Source: Pseudomonadota bacterium (GTDB lineage: Bacteria; Pseudomonadota; Gammaproteobacteria; Burkholderiales; Burkholderiaceae_B). Taken from it: DNA of 64,000 bases. The notes below the pieces were generated by a model. It ran no database searches. It was not told the DNA's origin and was given only the letters and a program-made list of their open reading frames with translations. Position numbers and translations under genes: made by a program. Below are positions 55,083-63,687 of this stretch, piece after piece; the first letter of the stretch is position 1, and every line of letters starts with the position of its first letter. The stretch covers positions 357,965 through 421,964 of the forward strand of contig JAFAEO010000001.1 in assembly GCA_023423975.1 (NCBI GenBank), written 5' to 3'.

Positions 55083-55913
55083 ATGACATCAGGATTTAAC
55101 CAGGCTGATAAATGCGTATCGCTGCAGGATCTGGTCAGCCGCGTTCCCAATGGCGCCTCGCTGGCGCTGGGCGGCAGCTTTCTGCACCGCGGCCCCTTTT
55201 CGTTTGTGCGTGAACTCATTCGACAAAACAAGCAGGACCTGGAGATTATCAAACAGTCTCCCGGCTATGACATTGATATTTTATGTCGCACCGGTAACGC
55301 CACCAAAGCGCGTGCCGGCATTGTGGCCATGGAGGGTAACTTCGGCCTGGCGCAGTATTACCGCAAGGCCGTCGAGCAGCAGCGACTGGCGCTCGAAGAG
55401 CACGCCTGCGCGACGCTGACAGCAGGTTTGCGCGCGGCCGCCTTTGGCATCCCGTTTCAACCCTGCGGCGGCATCGAAGGCAGCGAACTGGCCCAACTGA
55501 ACAACTGGGTAAAAATTGCTGATCCCTATGGTTCCGGAAAACAGGTGTGGGTGATTCCAGCAATACAGCCGGATTACGCCGTAATACACGCCAATGAAGT
55601 GGACCGCAAGGGCAATGTGCGCGTGCTGGGCACCTATCACTGGGACCGTATCATGTCGCGTTCGGCCAAAAGCGTGCTGGTCGTTGCCGAGAAACTGGTG
55701 GAAGACGCCGTCTTTACAGATAACCCGGAAACCACCCTCATTCCGTATTTCATGGTCGAAGCCTTCAGCATTGTTCCCAACGGCGCCTGGCCCGGTTCGT
55801 GCTGGCCCGATTACGAAATAGATTATCCGGCAGTGCAGGCCTATCTGAATCCGGACCAGGCCGCTTTCAACCAGCACATGGATGCCGCACCCGAATTACA
55901 GGAACATGCATAA
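55083..55913 (+). CDS. Class I CoA-transferase-like alpha subunit (GctA/IpdA type)
   Basis: Protein of 276 residues. Marks of the alpha subunit are VPNGASLALGGSFLHRGPFSFVRELIRQ, then LALEEHACATLTAGLRAAAFGIPFQPC and PDYAVIHANEVDRKGNVRVLG. GGAG precedes the ATG. It resembles glutaconate CoA-transferase A and IpdA, the alpha part of a ring-opening hydrolase in steroid degradation. The beta partner lacks the usual catalytic Glu, so a hydrolase-type reaction is possible. The stop overlaps the beta start by one base. Confidence 0.82.
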   Translation: MTSGFNQADKCVSLQDLVSRVPNGASLALGGSFLHRGPFSFVRELIRQNKQDLEIIKQSPGYDIDILCRTGNATKARAGIVAMEGNFGLAQYYRKAVEQQRLALEEHACATLTAGLRAAAFGIPFQPCGGIEGSELAQLNNWVKIADPYGSGKQVWVIPAIQPDYAVIHANEVDRKGNVRVLGTYHWDRIMSRSAKSVLVVAEKLVEDAVFTDNPETTLIPYFMVEAFSIVPNGAWPGSCWPDYEIDYPAVQAYLNPDQAAFNQHMDAAPELQEHA

Positions 55914-56647
55914 TGCAAAATAATTGGTCACCTTTCTCTTACATCGTTACCAACCTGGCCCGCTTTATCCGCCCCAACGAAATCACGTTCAGCGGCGTCA
56001 ACTCCACCATGCCCATGCTGGCCTGCCTGATGGCAAAAAAAGCCTATGAGTGGGATTTCATTTACATCAACGTGGCTGGCGGCGTGGACCCGACGCCTTC
56101 GATGATCCCCTTGTCCAGTTCCGACCCAGTGCTGGCACAGCAATCGGCTTCCATCTTTGCCAATGAAGATTTCTATGACCTGTGCACCCGCGGCAAAATG
56201 GACCTGACTTATCTTGGCGCAGCCCAGATCGATGGCGAAGGCAACGCGAATAACTCGGTCATCGGCGACTGGCATTCGCCCAAGGTGCGCTTACCCGGCG
56301 GCGGTGGCGGCGCCGTCATGTTGCCCACAGCCAAGCGCGCTTGCACCTGGCGCACTGAACATTCGAAGCGCACCTTTGTGGAAAAACTGGATTTTCGTAC
56401 TTCCTGGGGCGGCTTTCATGGCGTAGTTACACCCATTGCGGTCTTCATAAAAAAAGACAATCGACTGGCGCTGCAATCATTTCACCCGGAATCATCCATA
56501 GACGAAGTGGTGAGCCGGACCGGATTTACTTTTGACCACAACGATGCCAAACCCACCGCTGCGCCAACAGATGCAGAAATCGCGGCATTGCAGGCGCTGG
56601 ACCCGAACGGGCAATTCGAAAAAGACGCTGCTGTCGCGCTGCGCTAG
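55913..56647 (+). CDS. Class I CoA-transferase-like beta subunit (GctB/IpdB type)
   Basis: Protein of 244 residues from the ATG at 55913, which shares its first base with the alpha stop (TAATG). Beta-subunit marks: MKxxYLGAAQID-type segment MDLTYLGAAQIDGEGNANNS and LPGGGGGAVMLP. Where transferases have the nucleophilic Glu (ESG or ENG pattern after the first strand), this protein reads INVAGGVDPTP. The missing Glu is the feature described for IpdB-like enzymes. Together with the alpha subunit it probably forms a heterotetramer. Confidence 0.82.
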   Translation: MQNNWSPFSYIVTNLARFIRPNEITFSGVNSTMPMLACLMAKKAYEWDFIYINVAGGVDPTPSMIPLSSSDPVLAQQSASIFANEDFYDLCTRGKMDLTYLGAAQIDGEGNANNSVIGDWHSPKVRLPGGGGGAVMLPTAKRACTWRTEHSKRTFVEKLDFRTSWGGFHGVVTPIAVFIKKDNRLALQSFHPESSIDEVVSRTGFTFDHNDAKPTAAPTDAEIAALQALDPNGQFEKDAAVALR

Positions 56648-56657
56648 GAGATCACAG

Positions 56658-58151
56658 ATGGCGCTAACCTCCACCATTCTGAATGACTGGCAATCAACCT
56701 GGCGCAGCGCAGCGATTGAAAATCGCATTGCCCTGCAGGACGCTAGTACACGCATCCGCTACGGCCAACTATACACACTGGTATCGCAGCAGGCCGGACG
56801 CCTGCGGGCCGCCGGCGTGGGCGAACACATGCGCGTGGCCATCAATATGGAACGCGGACTGGACGCCGTGATAACGCTGCTGGCGGTGATGGTCGCGGGC
56901 GCCTGCCCCTGCCCACTGGAACCTGGGCTGAGCTCGACAGAACGGGGGCAGCGCCTGCAAAGCGGCGGGCTTACGTGGCTGCTCTCGGACGATCCCTTGC
57001 GTGATGCCGCTACAGATGATACTCGCGTCATAAACCCGTTGACCCTGGCCGATGCGCACCCGTACTGGCCAACCAACGTGTCGCCATCGAGCCCTGCGCT
57101 CATGCTCTTTACATCTGGCAGCACTGGCAAACCCAAAGGCGTATTGGAAAGCCATCGCGGCATACTGAACAACGCCCGTGGCGTGATCGCCATGACCGAA
57201 CTGACGGCAGACGACATACTGCTGCATGTGATGCCCATCTATCACACCAATGGCTTGAACAATCAGCTGTTTAGCCCGCTGGCCGTTGGCGCCTGCATTT
57301 ATTTTGCGCCACGCTTTTCTGCGCAGGCCATGCCGCAATTGATGGCAACCGTGGGCCCGACCATCATTACCGGCGTGCCTACTATGTATTCACGCATGCT
57401 GGCCCATCCCTTACCTGCAGAAGCCGTTCGAAACCTGCGGCTGGCCCGCTGCGGCTCTGCCCCCATCACAACTGAATTACACAGAAAAATAGAAAGTTAT
57501 CTTGGACAGCCGCTGGTCATTTCTTACGGCCTGTCCGAGGCCACCTGCACCTCTACCATGAACCCGCCGACACAACGAAAAATCGGCTCTATCGGCAAGC
57601 CACTGAACAACCAGGATATCTTCCTGCTGTCGGCAAATGGTGAACGCATTACTGCTGCCCATACCAATGGTGAGATCTGTATAGACGGTGACAGTCTGAT
57701 GCTGGGCTATGTGGGCGTGTCTGCGCCAGGCCAGCTGGACCCCCAGGGGGGGCCGCTGCGCACCGGCGATATCGGCTACGCCGACGAAGACGGTTTTTTA
57801 TACATCACAGGCCGTATCAAGGATGTCATCATTCGTGGCGGAGAAAACATTTCACCATCGCAGATCGAACATGTGATTGCCATGCATGCAGATGTTGCCA
57901 ATTGCTGCGTGATCGGCCAGCCCGACGAAGACCTGGGCGAAGTGCCTGTGGCCTTTATCACGGCACGAAGTGGCGGCATCAACATTGACGAGGTACATGC
58001 CCTGCTCAAAACACGCTTGGCAAGAATCTATCAACCTGCTGCTATTTTTGTTCTGGACGCCCTTCCTGAAAACGCAGTCGGAAAAGTGGATCGCAAGGCG
58101 CTGGCAAAACAGCTGGGACAACGGACACGGGCGGAAGTCAGCTCATCGTAA
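56658..58151 (+). CDS. AMP-binding acyl-CoA synthetase
   Basis: Protein of 497 residues from the ATG at 56658, with AGGAG about 6 bases upstream; the frame to 56532 reads into the previous gene. ANL-superfamily marks: P-loop LFTSGSTGKPKG (about 150-161), YGLSEATCT, RTGDIGYADEDGFLYITGRIKDVIIRGGENI and the C-terminal Lys in LPENAVGKVDRKAL. It activates a carboxylic acid as an acyl-AMP and then as the CoA ester. It ends the operon and may provide the entry step, alongside the CaiB-type transferase. Confidence 0.88.
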   Translation: MALTSTILNDWQSTWRSAAIENRIALQDASTRIRYGQLYTLVSQQAGRLRAAGVGEHMRVAINMERGLDAVITLLAVMVAGACPCPLEPGLSSTERGQRLQSGGLTWLLSDDPLRDAATDDTRVINPLTLADAHPYWPTNVSPSSPALMLFTSGSTGKPKGVLESHRGILNNARGVIAMTELTADDILLHVMPIYHTNGLNNQLFSPLAVGACIYFAPRFSAQAMPQLMATVGPTIITGVPTMYSRMLAHPLPAEAVRNLRLARCGSAPITTELHRKIESYLGQPLVISYGLSEATCTSTMNPPTQRKIGSIGKPLNNQDIFLLSANGERITAAHTNGEICIDGDSLMLGYVGVSAPGQLDPQGGPLRTGDIGYADEDGFLYITGRIKDVIIRGGENISPSQIEHVIAMHADVANCCVIGQPDEDLGEVPVAFITARSGGINIDEVHALLKTRLARIYQPAAIFVLDALPENAVGKVDRKALAKQLGQRTRAEVSSS

Positions 58152-58898
58152 GTTCAGACTCACACCAGAGCACATGACGCGAACAATGATCGGACATCCG
58201 AAGACACGACAGGTTGCGCTTCGCCCATCGCAGGCAAGCCCAGAATACATGCCTTTATTAAGAAAGCCGAGAATGCGTTTATTGTTTATGACTTGTCATT
58301 TACGGCATCAGTGCTCACTCATGCAGGGCTGGCCTGTGTTCAGCAATTGCACGTCCATCAAAAAAGCACCCTGGCTCATGAGAGCCAGGGTGCAAAAAGT
58401 ACGATGGATAGGTGAATATCATTCGTACGGGGCGTATTTTATAGAAAAGGCCGTTGGTTGCCGCGTTCTTGAAACACTTATTTTGTATTTTTTGTAAAAA
58501 AAGAACGATAAAAGCTGAATATATACACCGCACGTTATGTTTTGAAATGGGTGCTTACGAAACAGCCCACTATGCAACATTAATAGACCTGTCGCCTGCA
58601 CTAGAAATCCTTGGCACGCGCTGCTCAAGTTGCAATGGTTTTATTAACTGATTCAACACACAGCTGCGACTATCACAGACGCTTGAAGAAATCGCATTTG
58701 TCATTGCACCAGACTCCTGTCTGAGCAGGAGTGCAAATGCGCGCTTATTGTTCAGTATTCACTTAGAGGCAACAACGCCTTTGATATGAGAAGTCAGACT
58801 ACAAGAGCAACCGATGTCTTGTGGGTTTTCGCGCTGGTAGACACACAGCTTGAAAGCGGAAGCCGGAGCTGCGCCTTCGCAAACAACCGGCTGCCTTG
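58152..58898. other. Long gap between convergent operons
   Basis: No supported gene in 747 bp. Reading frames here have no ribosome-binding site and no family pattern. A strong hairpin at 58366-58393 is listed separately. The part 58440-58520 is rich in T and A runs. The segment may hold a remnant of a lost gene, but no homology can be seen by eye. Confidence 0.5.
58360..58393 (-). terminator. Candidate terminator on the minus strand
   Basis: GCACCCTGGCTC, loop ATGA, GAGCCAGGGTGC form a perfect 12-bp stem. Read on the minus strand it is followed by six T (58365-58360), the classical intrinsic form. It lies about 500 bp beyond the end of the GntR gene, which is the nearest leftward gene. On the plus strand A residues follow, so it is less likely to end the acyl-CoA synthetase transcript. 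Confidence 0.6.
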
Positions 58899-59630
58899 TC
58901 AATCTTTGGCGATGTACTCGTACTTGGCAGTATTTACGCGCGTCTGACGCCACTCCACCGGACGATCCTGATAGGTATACGCGGTGCGGTCGATCAAAAG
59001 CAAAGGCGAGGCCTCGGCCACATCCAGCCAGCCGGCCACGGCACTGTCGGCCTGGCAAACGCTCAGCTTTTCACGGGTATCGACAATATTGATGCCGAAG
59101 TTATTCTGGTAAAAATTATAGAGCGTGCTTGAACGCTCGCGCAGCCTCTGTTCAGTTAGTGTGGCAAAAAGAATTTCCGGCACCTGGATTTCATCGACCA
59201 TGACCACATCGTTGTTCAGGCTCAGCAGATTAAAGAAATGAAACACACTGGCATCTTTGGGCAGTTGCAACCGCTCGCTCGCCTCGCGCGTCGCTTTCCT
59301 GCGACGAAATTTCAGCAGGCGCGTGATGGGATATGACTTGAAGCCATCCCGGCGCTGGATTCGGAAAAATTTGAAAAAATGCTGATCGCTCTCATGAGTG
59401 GCAACAAAGGTGCCCCGTCCCTGATGACGAATCAGGATATGTTCGCTGACCAGTTCGTCAACGGCCTTACGCAACGTACCAATAGATACACCGAATTTTT
59501 CGGCCAGCTGATTCTCTGGCGGAATCGCCTGGCCGCGAACCCACTCGCCACTTGCGAGCGCCGACAGCAGCGATTGCTTGACTGCAAAATAAAGGGGCGT
59601 GCCCGGTAAAAAGAAATCTTTGGTGTTCAT
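58899..59630 (-). CDS. GntR-family (HutC/UTRA type) transcriptional regulator
   Basis: Protein of 243 residues. The winged helix contains IPPENQLAEKFGVSIGTLRKAVDELVSEHILIRHQGRGTFVATH. The UTRA domain has HFFNLLSLNNDVVMVDEIQVPE and a final LLIDRTAYTYQDRPVEWRQTRVN. It is divergent from the suyA-like gene. The 196-bp gap holds a good promoter for the rightward genes with a TAGATGATCTA palindrome next to its -35 box. It is probably a local repressor answering to the pathway substrate. Confidence 0.86.
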   Translation of the reverse strand: MNTKDFFLPGTPLYFAVKQSLLSALASGEWVRGQAIPPENQLAEKFGVSIGTLRKAVDELVSEHILIRHQGRGTFVATHESDQHFFKFFRIQRRDGFKSYPITRLLKFRRRKATREASERLQLPKDASVFHFFNLLSLNNDVVMVDEIQVPEILFATLTEQRLRERSSTLYNFYQNNFGINIVDTREKLSVCQADSAVAGWLDVAEASPLLLIDRTAYTYQDRPVEWRQTRVNTAKYEYIAKD

Positions 59631-59727
59631 AGGTGGCAGATTTTAAATGACTTGCAGCAATGATGCCACGGCTTATGCCCCCAGCGCCAGCAGAATTCGC
59701 CTGTGATGGTTTTTTGCATAATTCATA

Positions 59728-59738
59728 TAGATGATCTA
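59728..59738. promoter_or_regulatory. Candidate GntR operator
   Basis: TAGAT-G-ATCTA, an 11-base palindrome with a single centre base, ends two bases before the predicted -35 box. Its place suits control by the divergent GntR protein, but only one copy is seen. Confidence 0.4.
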
Positions 59739-59739
59739 G

Positions 59740-59768
59740 TTGACTTGGATGAATATTACAATTATTAT
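59740..59768 (+). promoter_or_regulatory. Sigma-70-like promoter of the suyAB-like operon
   Basis: TTGACT (59740-59745), a 17-base spacer and TATTAT (59763-59768): near-consensus boxes with ideal spacing. The expected transcript start is near 59775, about 50 bases before the ATG at 59827. This is among the best promoter matches noticed in the window. Confidence 0.6.
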
Positions 59769-59826
59769 GAATCAAATCTGCTATGCAATGAAACACATCC
59801 AAATTGTCAAATCAAAGGAGAAAACG

Positions 59827-60108
59827 ATGATCCATGCCGTACTGCATGATTCAAAGGACACCGTTGCCGTTGCCGTCGTCGAAGGGATTACGGCCGGAAT
59901 GGAACTAGCCTGCTGGAATATGGAAGAAGACAAAATCATTACTGTCAAAGCCACCCAGGACATTCCCATTGGCCACAAGGTAGCCCTGGTGGACATGAAA
60001 GATGGCGACACCGTCTTCAAATACAGTGTCGATATCGGCAAAGTGGTGGCGCCCATCAGCGCCGGCGACCACGCCCACGTGCACAACATCAAAACCAAGC
60101 GCTGGTAA
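59827..60108 (+). CDS. suyA: UxaA-family small subunit, SAF domain (SuyA-like)
   Basis: Protein of 93 residues from the ATG at 59827, with AAAGGAG upstream. It is a stand-alone SAF domain: MIHAVLHDSKDTVAVAVVEGI, IPIGHKVALVDMKDGD and GDHAHVHNIKTKRW. In altronate dehydratase this domain is fused to the larger part; in (R)-sulfolactate sulfo-lyase it is a separate small subunit of about this size. The next gene encodes the large subunit. The assignment to SuyA rests on the split form, the neighbour genes and a slcC-like dehydrogenase downstream. Altronate- or galactarate-type dehydratase is the alternative. Confidence 0.68.
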   Translation: MIHAVLHDSKDTVAVAVVEGITAGMELACWNMEEDKIITVKATQDIPIGHKVALVDMKDGDTVFKYSVDIGKVVAPISAGDHAHVHNIKTKRW

Positions 60109-60168
60109 GCACTGCGAACGCACTGCCACAACCGCTATCGACAGACATTCAGAGCAAGGATTTTTCCC

Positions 60169-61344
60169 ATGGCCATTATTGATTCAAACACCACATTCCG
60201 CGGCTACAGAAGAGACAACGGGCGCGTCGGCATACGCAATCACGTTGTGATTCTGCCTGTAGACGATATTTCAAACGCAGCCGTTGAAGCTGTTGCCAAT
60301 AACATCAAGGGCACAATCGGCATTCCTCATCCATATGGGCGCCTGCAGTTTGGCGCCGACCTTGACTTGCACTTTCGCACACTGATCGGCACGGGATGCA
60401 ATCCCAACGTTGCCGCCGTCGTTGTGATCGGCATTGAAGAAGGCTGGACCAAAAAAGTGGTCGACGCCATCGCCCAGACCGGCAAACCGGTAGCGGGCTT
60501 TTCCATCGAACTGCACGGCGATCACGACACCATTATGCGCGCTTCTAAAAAGGCCAAGGAATTCGTACATTACGCCACCGCGCTGGAGCGCGTTGAATGC
60601 CCCATTTCCGATCTGTGGGTCTCTACAAAATGCGGTGAATCGGATACCACGTCGGGCTGCGGTGCCAACCCGACCGTGGGCGATGCCTTTGACAAACTGT
60701 ATGCCACAGGCAATACACTTGTGTTTGGCGAAACCTCGGAGCTGACCGGCGGCGAACAAATCGTGGCTGCCCGCTGTGCCAACGACAAAGTGCGCGAAGA
60801 CTTCATGTTCATGTTCAATCGCTATCAGGACATGATCAATCGCTGGAAAACCTCTGATCTGTCCGAATCACAGCCGACCAAAGGCAATATTGCCGGTGGC
60901 CTGACGACGATTGAAGAAAAGGCACTGGGCAATATCCAGAAGATCGGCAAAAAATGCATGGTCGATGGCGTGCTGGACAAGGCCGAAGTGCCTACAGGCA
61001 AAGGGCTGTGGTTTATGGATTCGTCTTCGGCCGCAGCCGAAATGGTCACGCTTTGCGCGGCCTCTGGCTATGCCGTACACTTTTTCCCCACCGGCCAGGG
61101 CAATGTGATCGGCAACCCGATCCTGCCGGTTATCAAGATCTGCGCCAATCCGCGTACCGTGAGAACCATGTCGGAGCACGTGGACGTGGACACGTCCGGT
61201 CTGCTGCAGCGCGAAATCAATCTGGACCAGGCGGGAGACAAACTGCTTGAATGCATGCTGGCAACCGCCAATGGTCGCTGGACATCTGCCGAAGCACTGG
61301 GCCATCGCGAATTTGTCCTGACCAGACTGTTCGAGAGCGCATAA
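60169..61344 (+). CDS. suyB: UxaA-family large subunit (SuyB-like sulfo-lyase or dehydratase)
   Basis: Protein of 391 residues. Marks: [33 protein letters not shown], a cysteine-bearing segment [36 protein letters not shown] and a C-terminal [20 protein letters not shown]. It matches the large domain of the UxaA/GarD family, which carries the metal-dependent active site. SuyB splits (R)-sulfolactate to pyruvate and sulfite; GarD/UxaA members dehydrate sugar acids. AAGGA precedes the ATG. The gap to suyA is 60 bp. Support for SuyB over UxaA is contextual. Confidence 0.7.
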   Translation: MAIIDSNTTFRGYRRDNGRVGIRNHVVILPVDDISNAAVEAVANNIKGTIGIPHPYGRLQFGADLDLHFRTLIGTGCNPNVAAVVVIGIEEGWTKKVVDAIAQTGKPVAGFSIELHGDHDTIMRASKKAKEFVHYATALERVECPISDLWVSTKCGESDTTSGCGANPTVGDAFDKLYATGNTLVFGETSELTGGEQIVAARCANDKVREDFMFMFNRYQDMINRWKTSDLSESQPTKGNIAGGLTTIEEKALGNIQKIGKKCMVDGVLDKAEVPTGKGLWFMDSSSAAAEMVTLCAASGYAVHFFPTGQGNVIGNPILPVIKICANPRTVRTMSEHVDVDTSGLLQREINLDQAGDKLLECMLATANGRWTSAEALGHREFVLTRLFESA

Positions 61345-61407
61345 ACCCTGGCGGCCGGTATAAAAAACCAGGCCGGCCGCCACTCACAATCGTGGAGGAG
61401 ACACCCC

Positions 61408-62406
61408 ATGAAACATCGTCACACCGCAACAAAACGCAGCATACTCAAATTCGGACTGTTGTCATTGTTCTGTGCAGGTACCACGATTGTGGCCCCCGTG
61501 GCGCAGGCTGAGTTCAAGCCCGAGCAATATATTACCTACATTGTTCCGTTCGCGCCCGGCGGACTCACCGACGTGGCTGCCCGAATGGTCGCCAAGGGCG
61601 TAGGCGATAAAACCGGTTGGAACATCGTGGTCAACAACAAAGCCGGCGCCAATGGCAATCTGGGCCCAGCGGAAGCGGCCCGCGCCAAACCAGATGGCAA
61701 TACCTGGCTAGCCATTACCATGACCCATGCGGTCAATAAAACCCTGTTCGGCCCCAAAGCCGGCTACGACATCGAAAAAGATTTTGTTCCCGTGGCAAAA
61801 ATTGCCTCGTCCGCCATCATGGTGGTCGTGCCGCAGAACAGCCCCATCCAAACCCTGCAGGACCTGATCGACACTGCCAAGAAGAAAACGCTCAACGTTG
61901 GCAGCAGCGGCACCGGTACGCCACCCCATATCGCCGCAGCCCTATTTCAGGAACTGACCAAAACCAAAATGACGCATGTACCTTATAAAGGGGGCGCGCC
62001 ATCGATGGTGGATCTGATCGGCGGACAAATTGACGTGGTGTTTTCCAACTATCCGGAATCGCTGGCCTATGTACAGCAAGGCAAGCTACGGGCGCTGGCT
62101 ATTACATCTGAAAAACGCGCTGCCGCGGTACCGGACGTACCCACTACGGCAGAAGCCGGTTTGCCCAAGCTTGTGGTGGACAACTTCACCGGCCTGATGG
62201 CGCCCAAAGGCGCCGATCCGGCCCTGATCAAGGAGATCAGCGACAAGGTAACGGCCGCTGTTGGAGAAAAGGCCATGGGCGAGCAACTGACCAAGCTCGG
62301 ATTCATCCCCGACCCCATGGGCTCTGACCAGTTCAAAACCTATCTGCATGACCAGATTGAAAAACTGGCCAAGACCATTAAAGATGCCAACATCAAAGTC
62401 AACTGA
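61408..62406 (+). CDS. Bug/TctC-family periplasmic substrate-binding protein (SlcH-like position)
   Basis: Receptor of 332 residues. The signal peptide is long, ends APVAQA-EFKPEQ (about residue 34) and has a basic start (MKHRHTATKRS). Family marks are ITYIVPFAPGGLTDVAARMVA and VVNNKAGANGNLGPAEAARA. GGAGGAG precedes the ATG. In sulfolactate degraders a receptor of the same superfamily (SlcH) is encoded with the lyase and works with SlcFG. Those membrane parts are not in this window. Confidence 0.86.
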   Translation: MKHRHTATKRSILKFGLLSLFCAGTTIVAPVAQAEFKPEQYITYIVPFAPGGLTDVAARMVAKGVGDKTGWNIVVNNKAGANGNLGPAEAARAKPDGNTWLAITMTHAVNKTLFGPKAGYDIEKDFVPVAKIASSAIMVVVPQNSPIQTLQDLIDTAKKKTLNVGSSGTGTPPHIAAALFQELTKTKMTHVPYKGGAPSMVDLIGGQIDVVFSNYPESLAYVQQGKLRALAITSEKRAAAVPDVPTTAEAGLPKLVVDNFTGLMAPKGADPALIKEISDKVTAAVGEKAMGEQLTKLGFIPDPMGSDQFKTYLHDQIEKLAKTIKDANIKVN

Positions 62407-62432
62407 CCCACACTTGGAATCCCACCGTTAAC

Positions 62433-63371
62433 ATGACCAACACAATTGTCATCTCTGAATTTATGGATGAACCGGCAGTAGAGCGTCTGCGCCAGATCGC
62501 ACAAGTGGACTATCGACCGGAACTTGTCGACAACCAGGAAGCGCTGCTTCAGAGTCTGGCCAATGCCACTGCCCTGATCGTGCGCAATCGCACCCAGGTT
62601 AATGCCCAATTGCTTGCGCACGCTCCCAATCTGCGTGTTGTGGGCCGGCTGGGCGTGGGCCTGGACAATATCGATATGGACCTATGCGCAGACAAAGGCA
62701 TTACCGTTTACCCGGCCGTGGGCGCCAACGCCCAGGCAGTTGCCGAGTATGTGATTGCAACCACATTCGTGCTGCTGCGAGGCGCTTATCTGGCCAGTAA
62801 CCAAGTGACTGCAGGCCAATGGCCGCGCCCGCAACTCAGTAATGGCCTTGAAGTAGCTGGACGTACGCTCGGTCTGGTGGGCTTCGGCGGCATCGGCCGG
62901 CTTGCCGCCAGGCTGGCAACCGCACTGGGCATGAAGATTGCGGCATACGACCCCATGATAAGCTCAGACAGCCCCATCTGGGCTGAAGCCGGCGCAATGC
63001 AAATGTCATTGGACGAACTGCTGCAGCACAGCGACGTTGTGAGCTTGCACACCCCGTTGACAAAGGATACCCGCCATCTGATCAATGCCGGCCGCATTGC
63101 GAAGATGAAGGCGCAAGCCATATTGATCAACACCTCGCGCGGCGGGATTGTGGATGAACAGGCATTGGTGGCGGCCCTGCAGGCCGGCAAACTGCGCGGC
63201 GCAGCGCTGGATGTTTTTGAGGACGAACCGGTAAAGACGGAAAACCGCCTGCCGGATATGCCAAACCTGATATTGACGCCGCATATTGCGGGACTGACGC
63301 AGGAGGCGAATGAGCGGGTGTCGGGAGTGATAGCGGAGAAGGTGATGGGATATTTGAAAAACTTTACTTGA
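62433..63371 (+). CDS. D-2-hydroxyacid dehydrogenase (SlcC-like candidate)
   Basis: Protein of 312 residues. The cofactor loop is LGLVGFGGIGRLAARLA; catalytic Arg in LINTSRGGIVDE, Glu in LDVFEDEPVK and His in LTPHIAGLTQEA. Characterised SlcC, the (S)-sulfolactate dehydrogenase, is a member of this family and oxidises (S)-sulfolactate to 3-sulfopyruvate. The position 26 bp after the Bug gene and two genes after the suyAB-like pair suggests that role, but 3-phosphoglycerate- or other hydroxyacid dehydrogenases share all visible motifs. No ComC partner is seen. Confidence 0.84.
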   Translation: MTNTIVISEFMDEPAVERLRQIAQVDYRPELVDNQEALLQSLANATALIVRNRTQVNAQLLAHAPNLRVVGRLGVGLDNIDMDLCADKGITVYPAVGANAQAVAEYVIATTFVLLRGAYLASNQVTAGQWPRPQLSNGLEVAGRTLGLVGFGGIGRLAARLATALGMKIAAYDPMISSDSPIWAEAGAMQMSLDELLQHSDVVSLHTPLTKDTRHLINAGRIAKMKAQAILINTSRGGIVDEQALVAALQAGKLRGAALDVFEDEPVKTENRLPDMPNLILTPHIAGLTQEANERVSGVIAEKVMGYLKNFT

Positions 63372-63687
63372 TGTAACGTGCTCCTTCGTCCATCAGGTCG
63401 AGTGCTGAGCCCTGAGGCTAGTCCGCAAGAGTCCGATAACTTCCACCTATTATAGATTAAGGCCGAGTGTTTGCTCGGCCTTAATCTATAATAGCGTGCC
63501 CGCAAGACCGCCTCTACTGCCGCACTTCTCCGTTGAATTCGCATCACAACATTGAGACGCTCCACTGATTGCCAACGCGCCATCTTGCAACAAACTTATA
63601 ATACAATCCTGATTCTATCTAAAATCGCAGCTATTTCCACCGCACGCATAATGCAGTTATGCGCAACAGATTTCACCAGGACAGTTC
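63372..63687. other. Gap before the phosphomannomutase gene
   Basis: No gene is seen in this 316-bp gap. It contains the perfect hairpin listed next and should hold the promoter of the manB/algC-like gene; an AT-rich stretch at 63590-63640 is the most likely place. Small leftward frames across it continue from the antisense of the dehydrogenase gene. Confidence 0.5.
63447..63494. repeat. Perfect 21-bp inverted repeat (hairpin)
   Basis: Arms 63447-63467 and 63474-63494 are perfectly complementary with a 6-base loop TGTTTG. The inner part GGCCGAG / CTCGGCC is GC-rich; the outer part (CTATTATAGATTAA) is AT-rich, so on either strand the upper stem is followed by an A/T-rich half. It lies 75 bp after the dehydrogenase stop and may be a bidirectional terminator, but no plain T run is present. 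Confidence 0.75.

Noticed and set aside
58440..58520. T- and A-rich runs that might be an insertion-sequence end or a terminator
   Set aside because: No inverted ends, target duplication or transposase; the only strong stem is the separate one at 58366.
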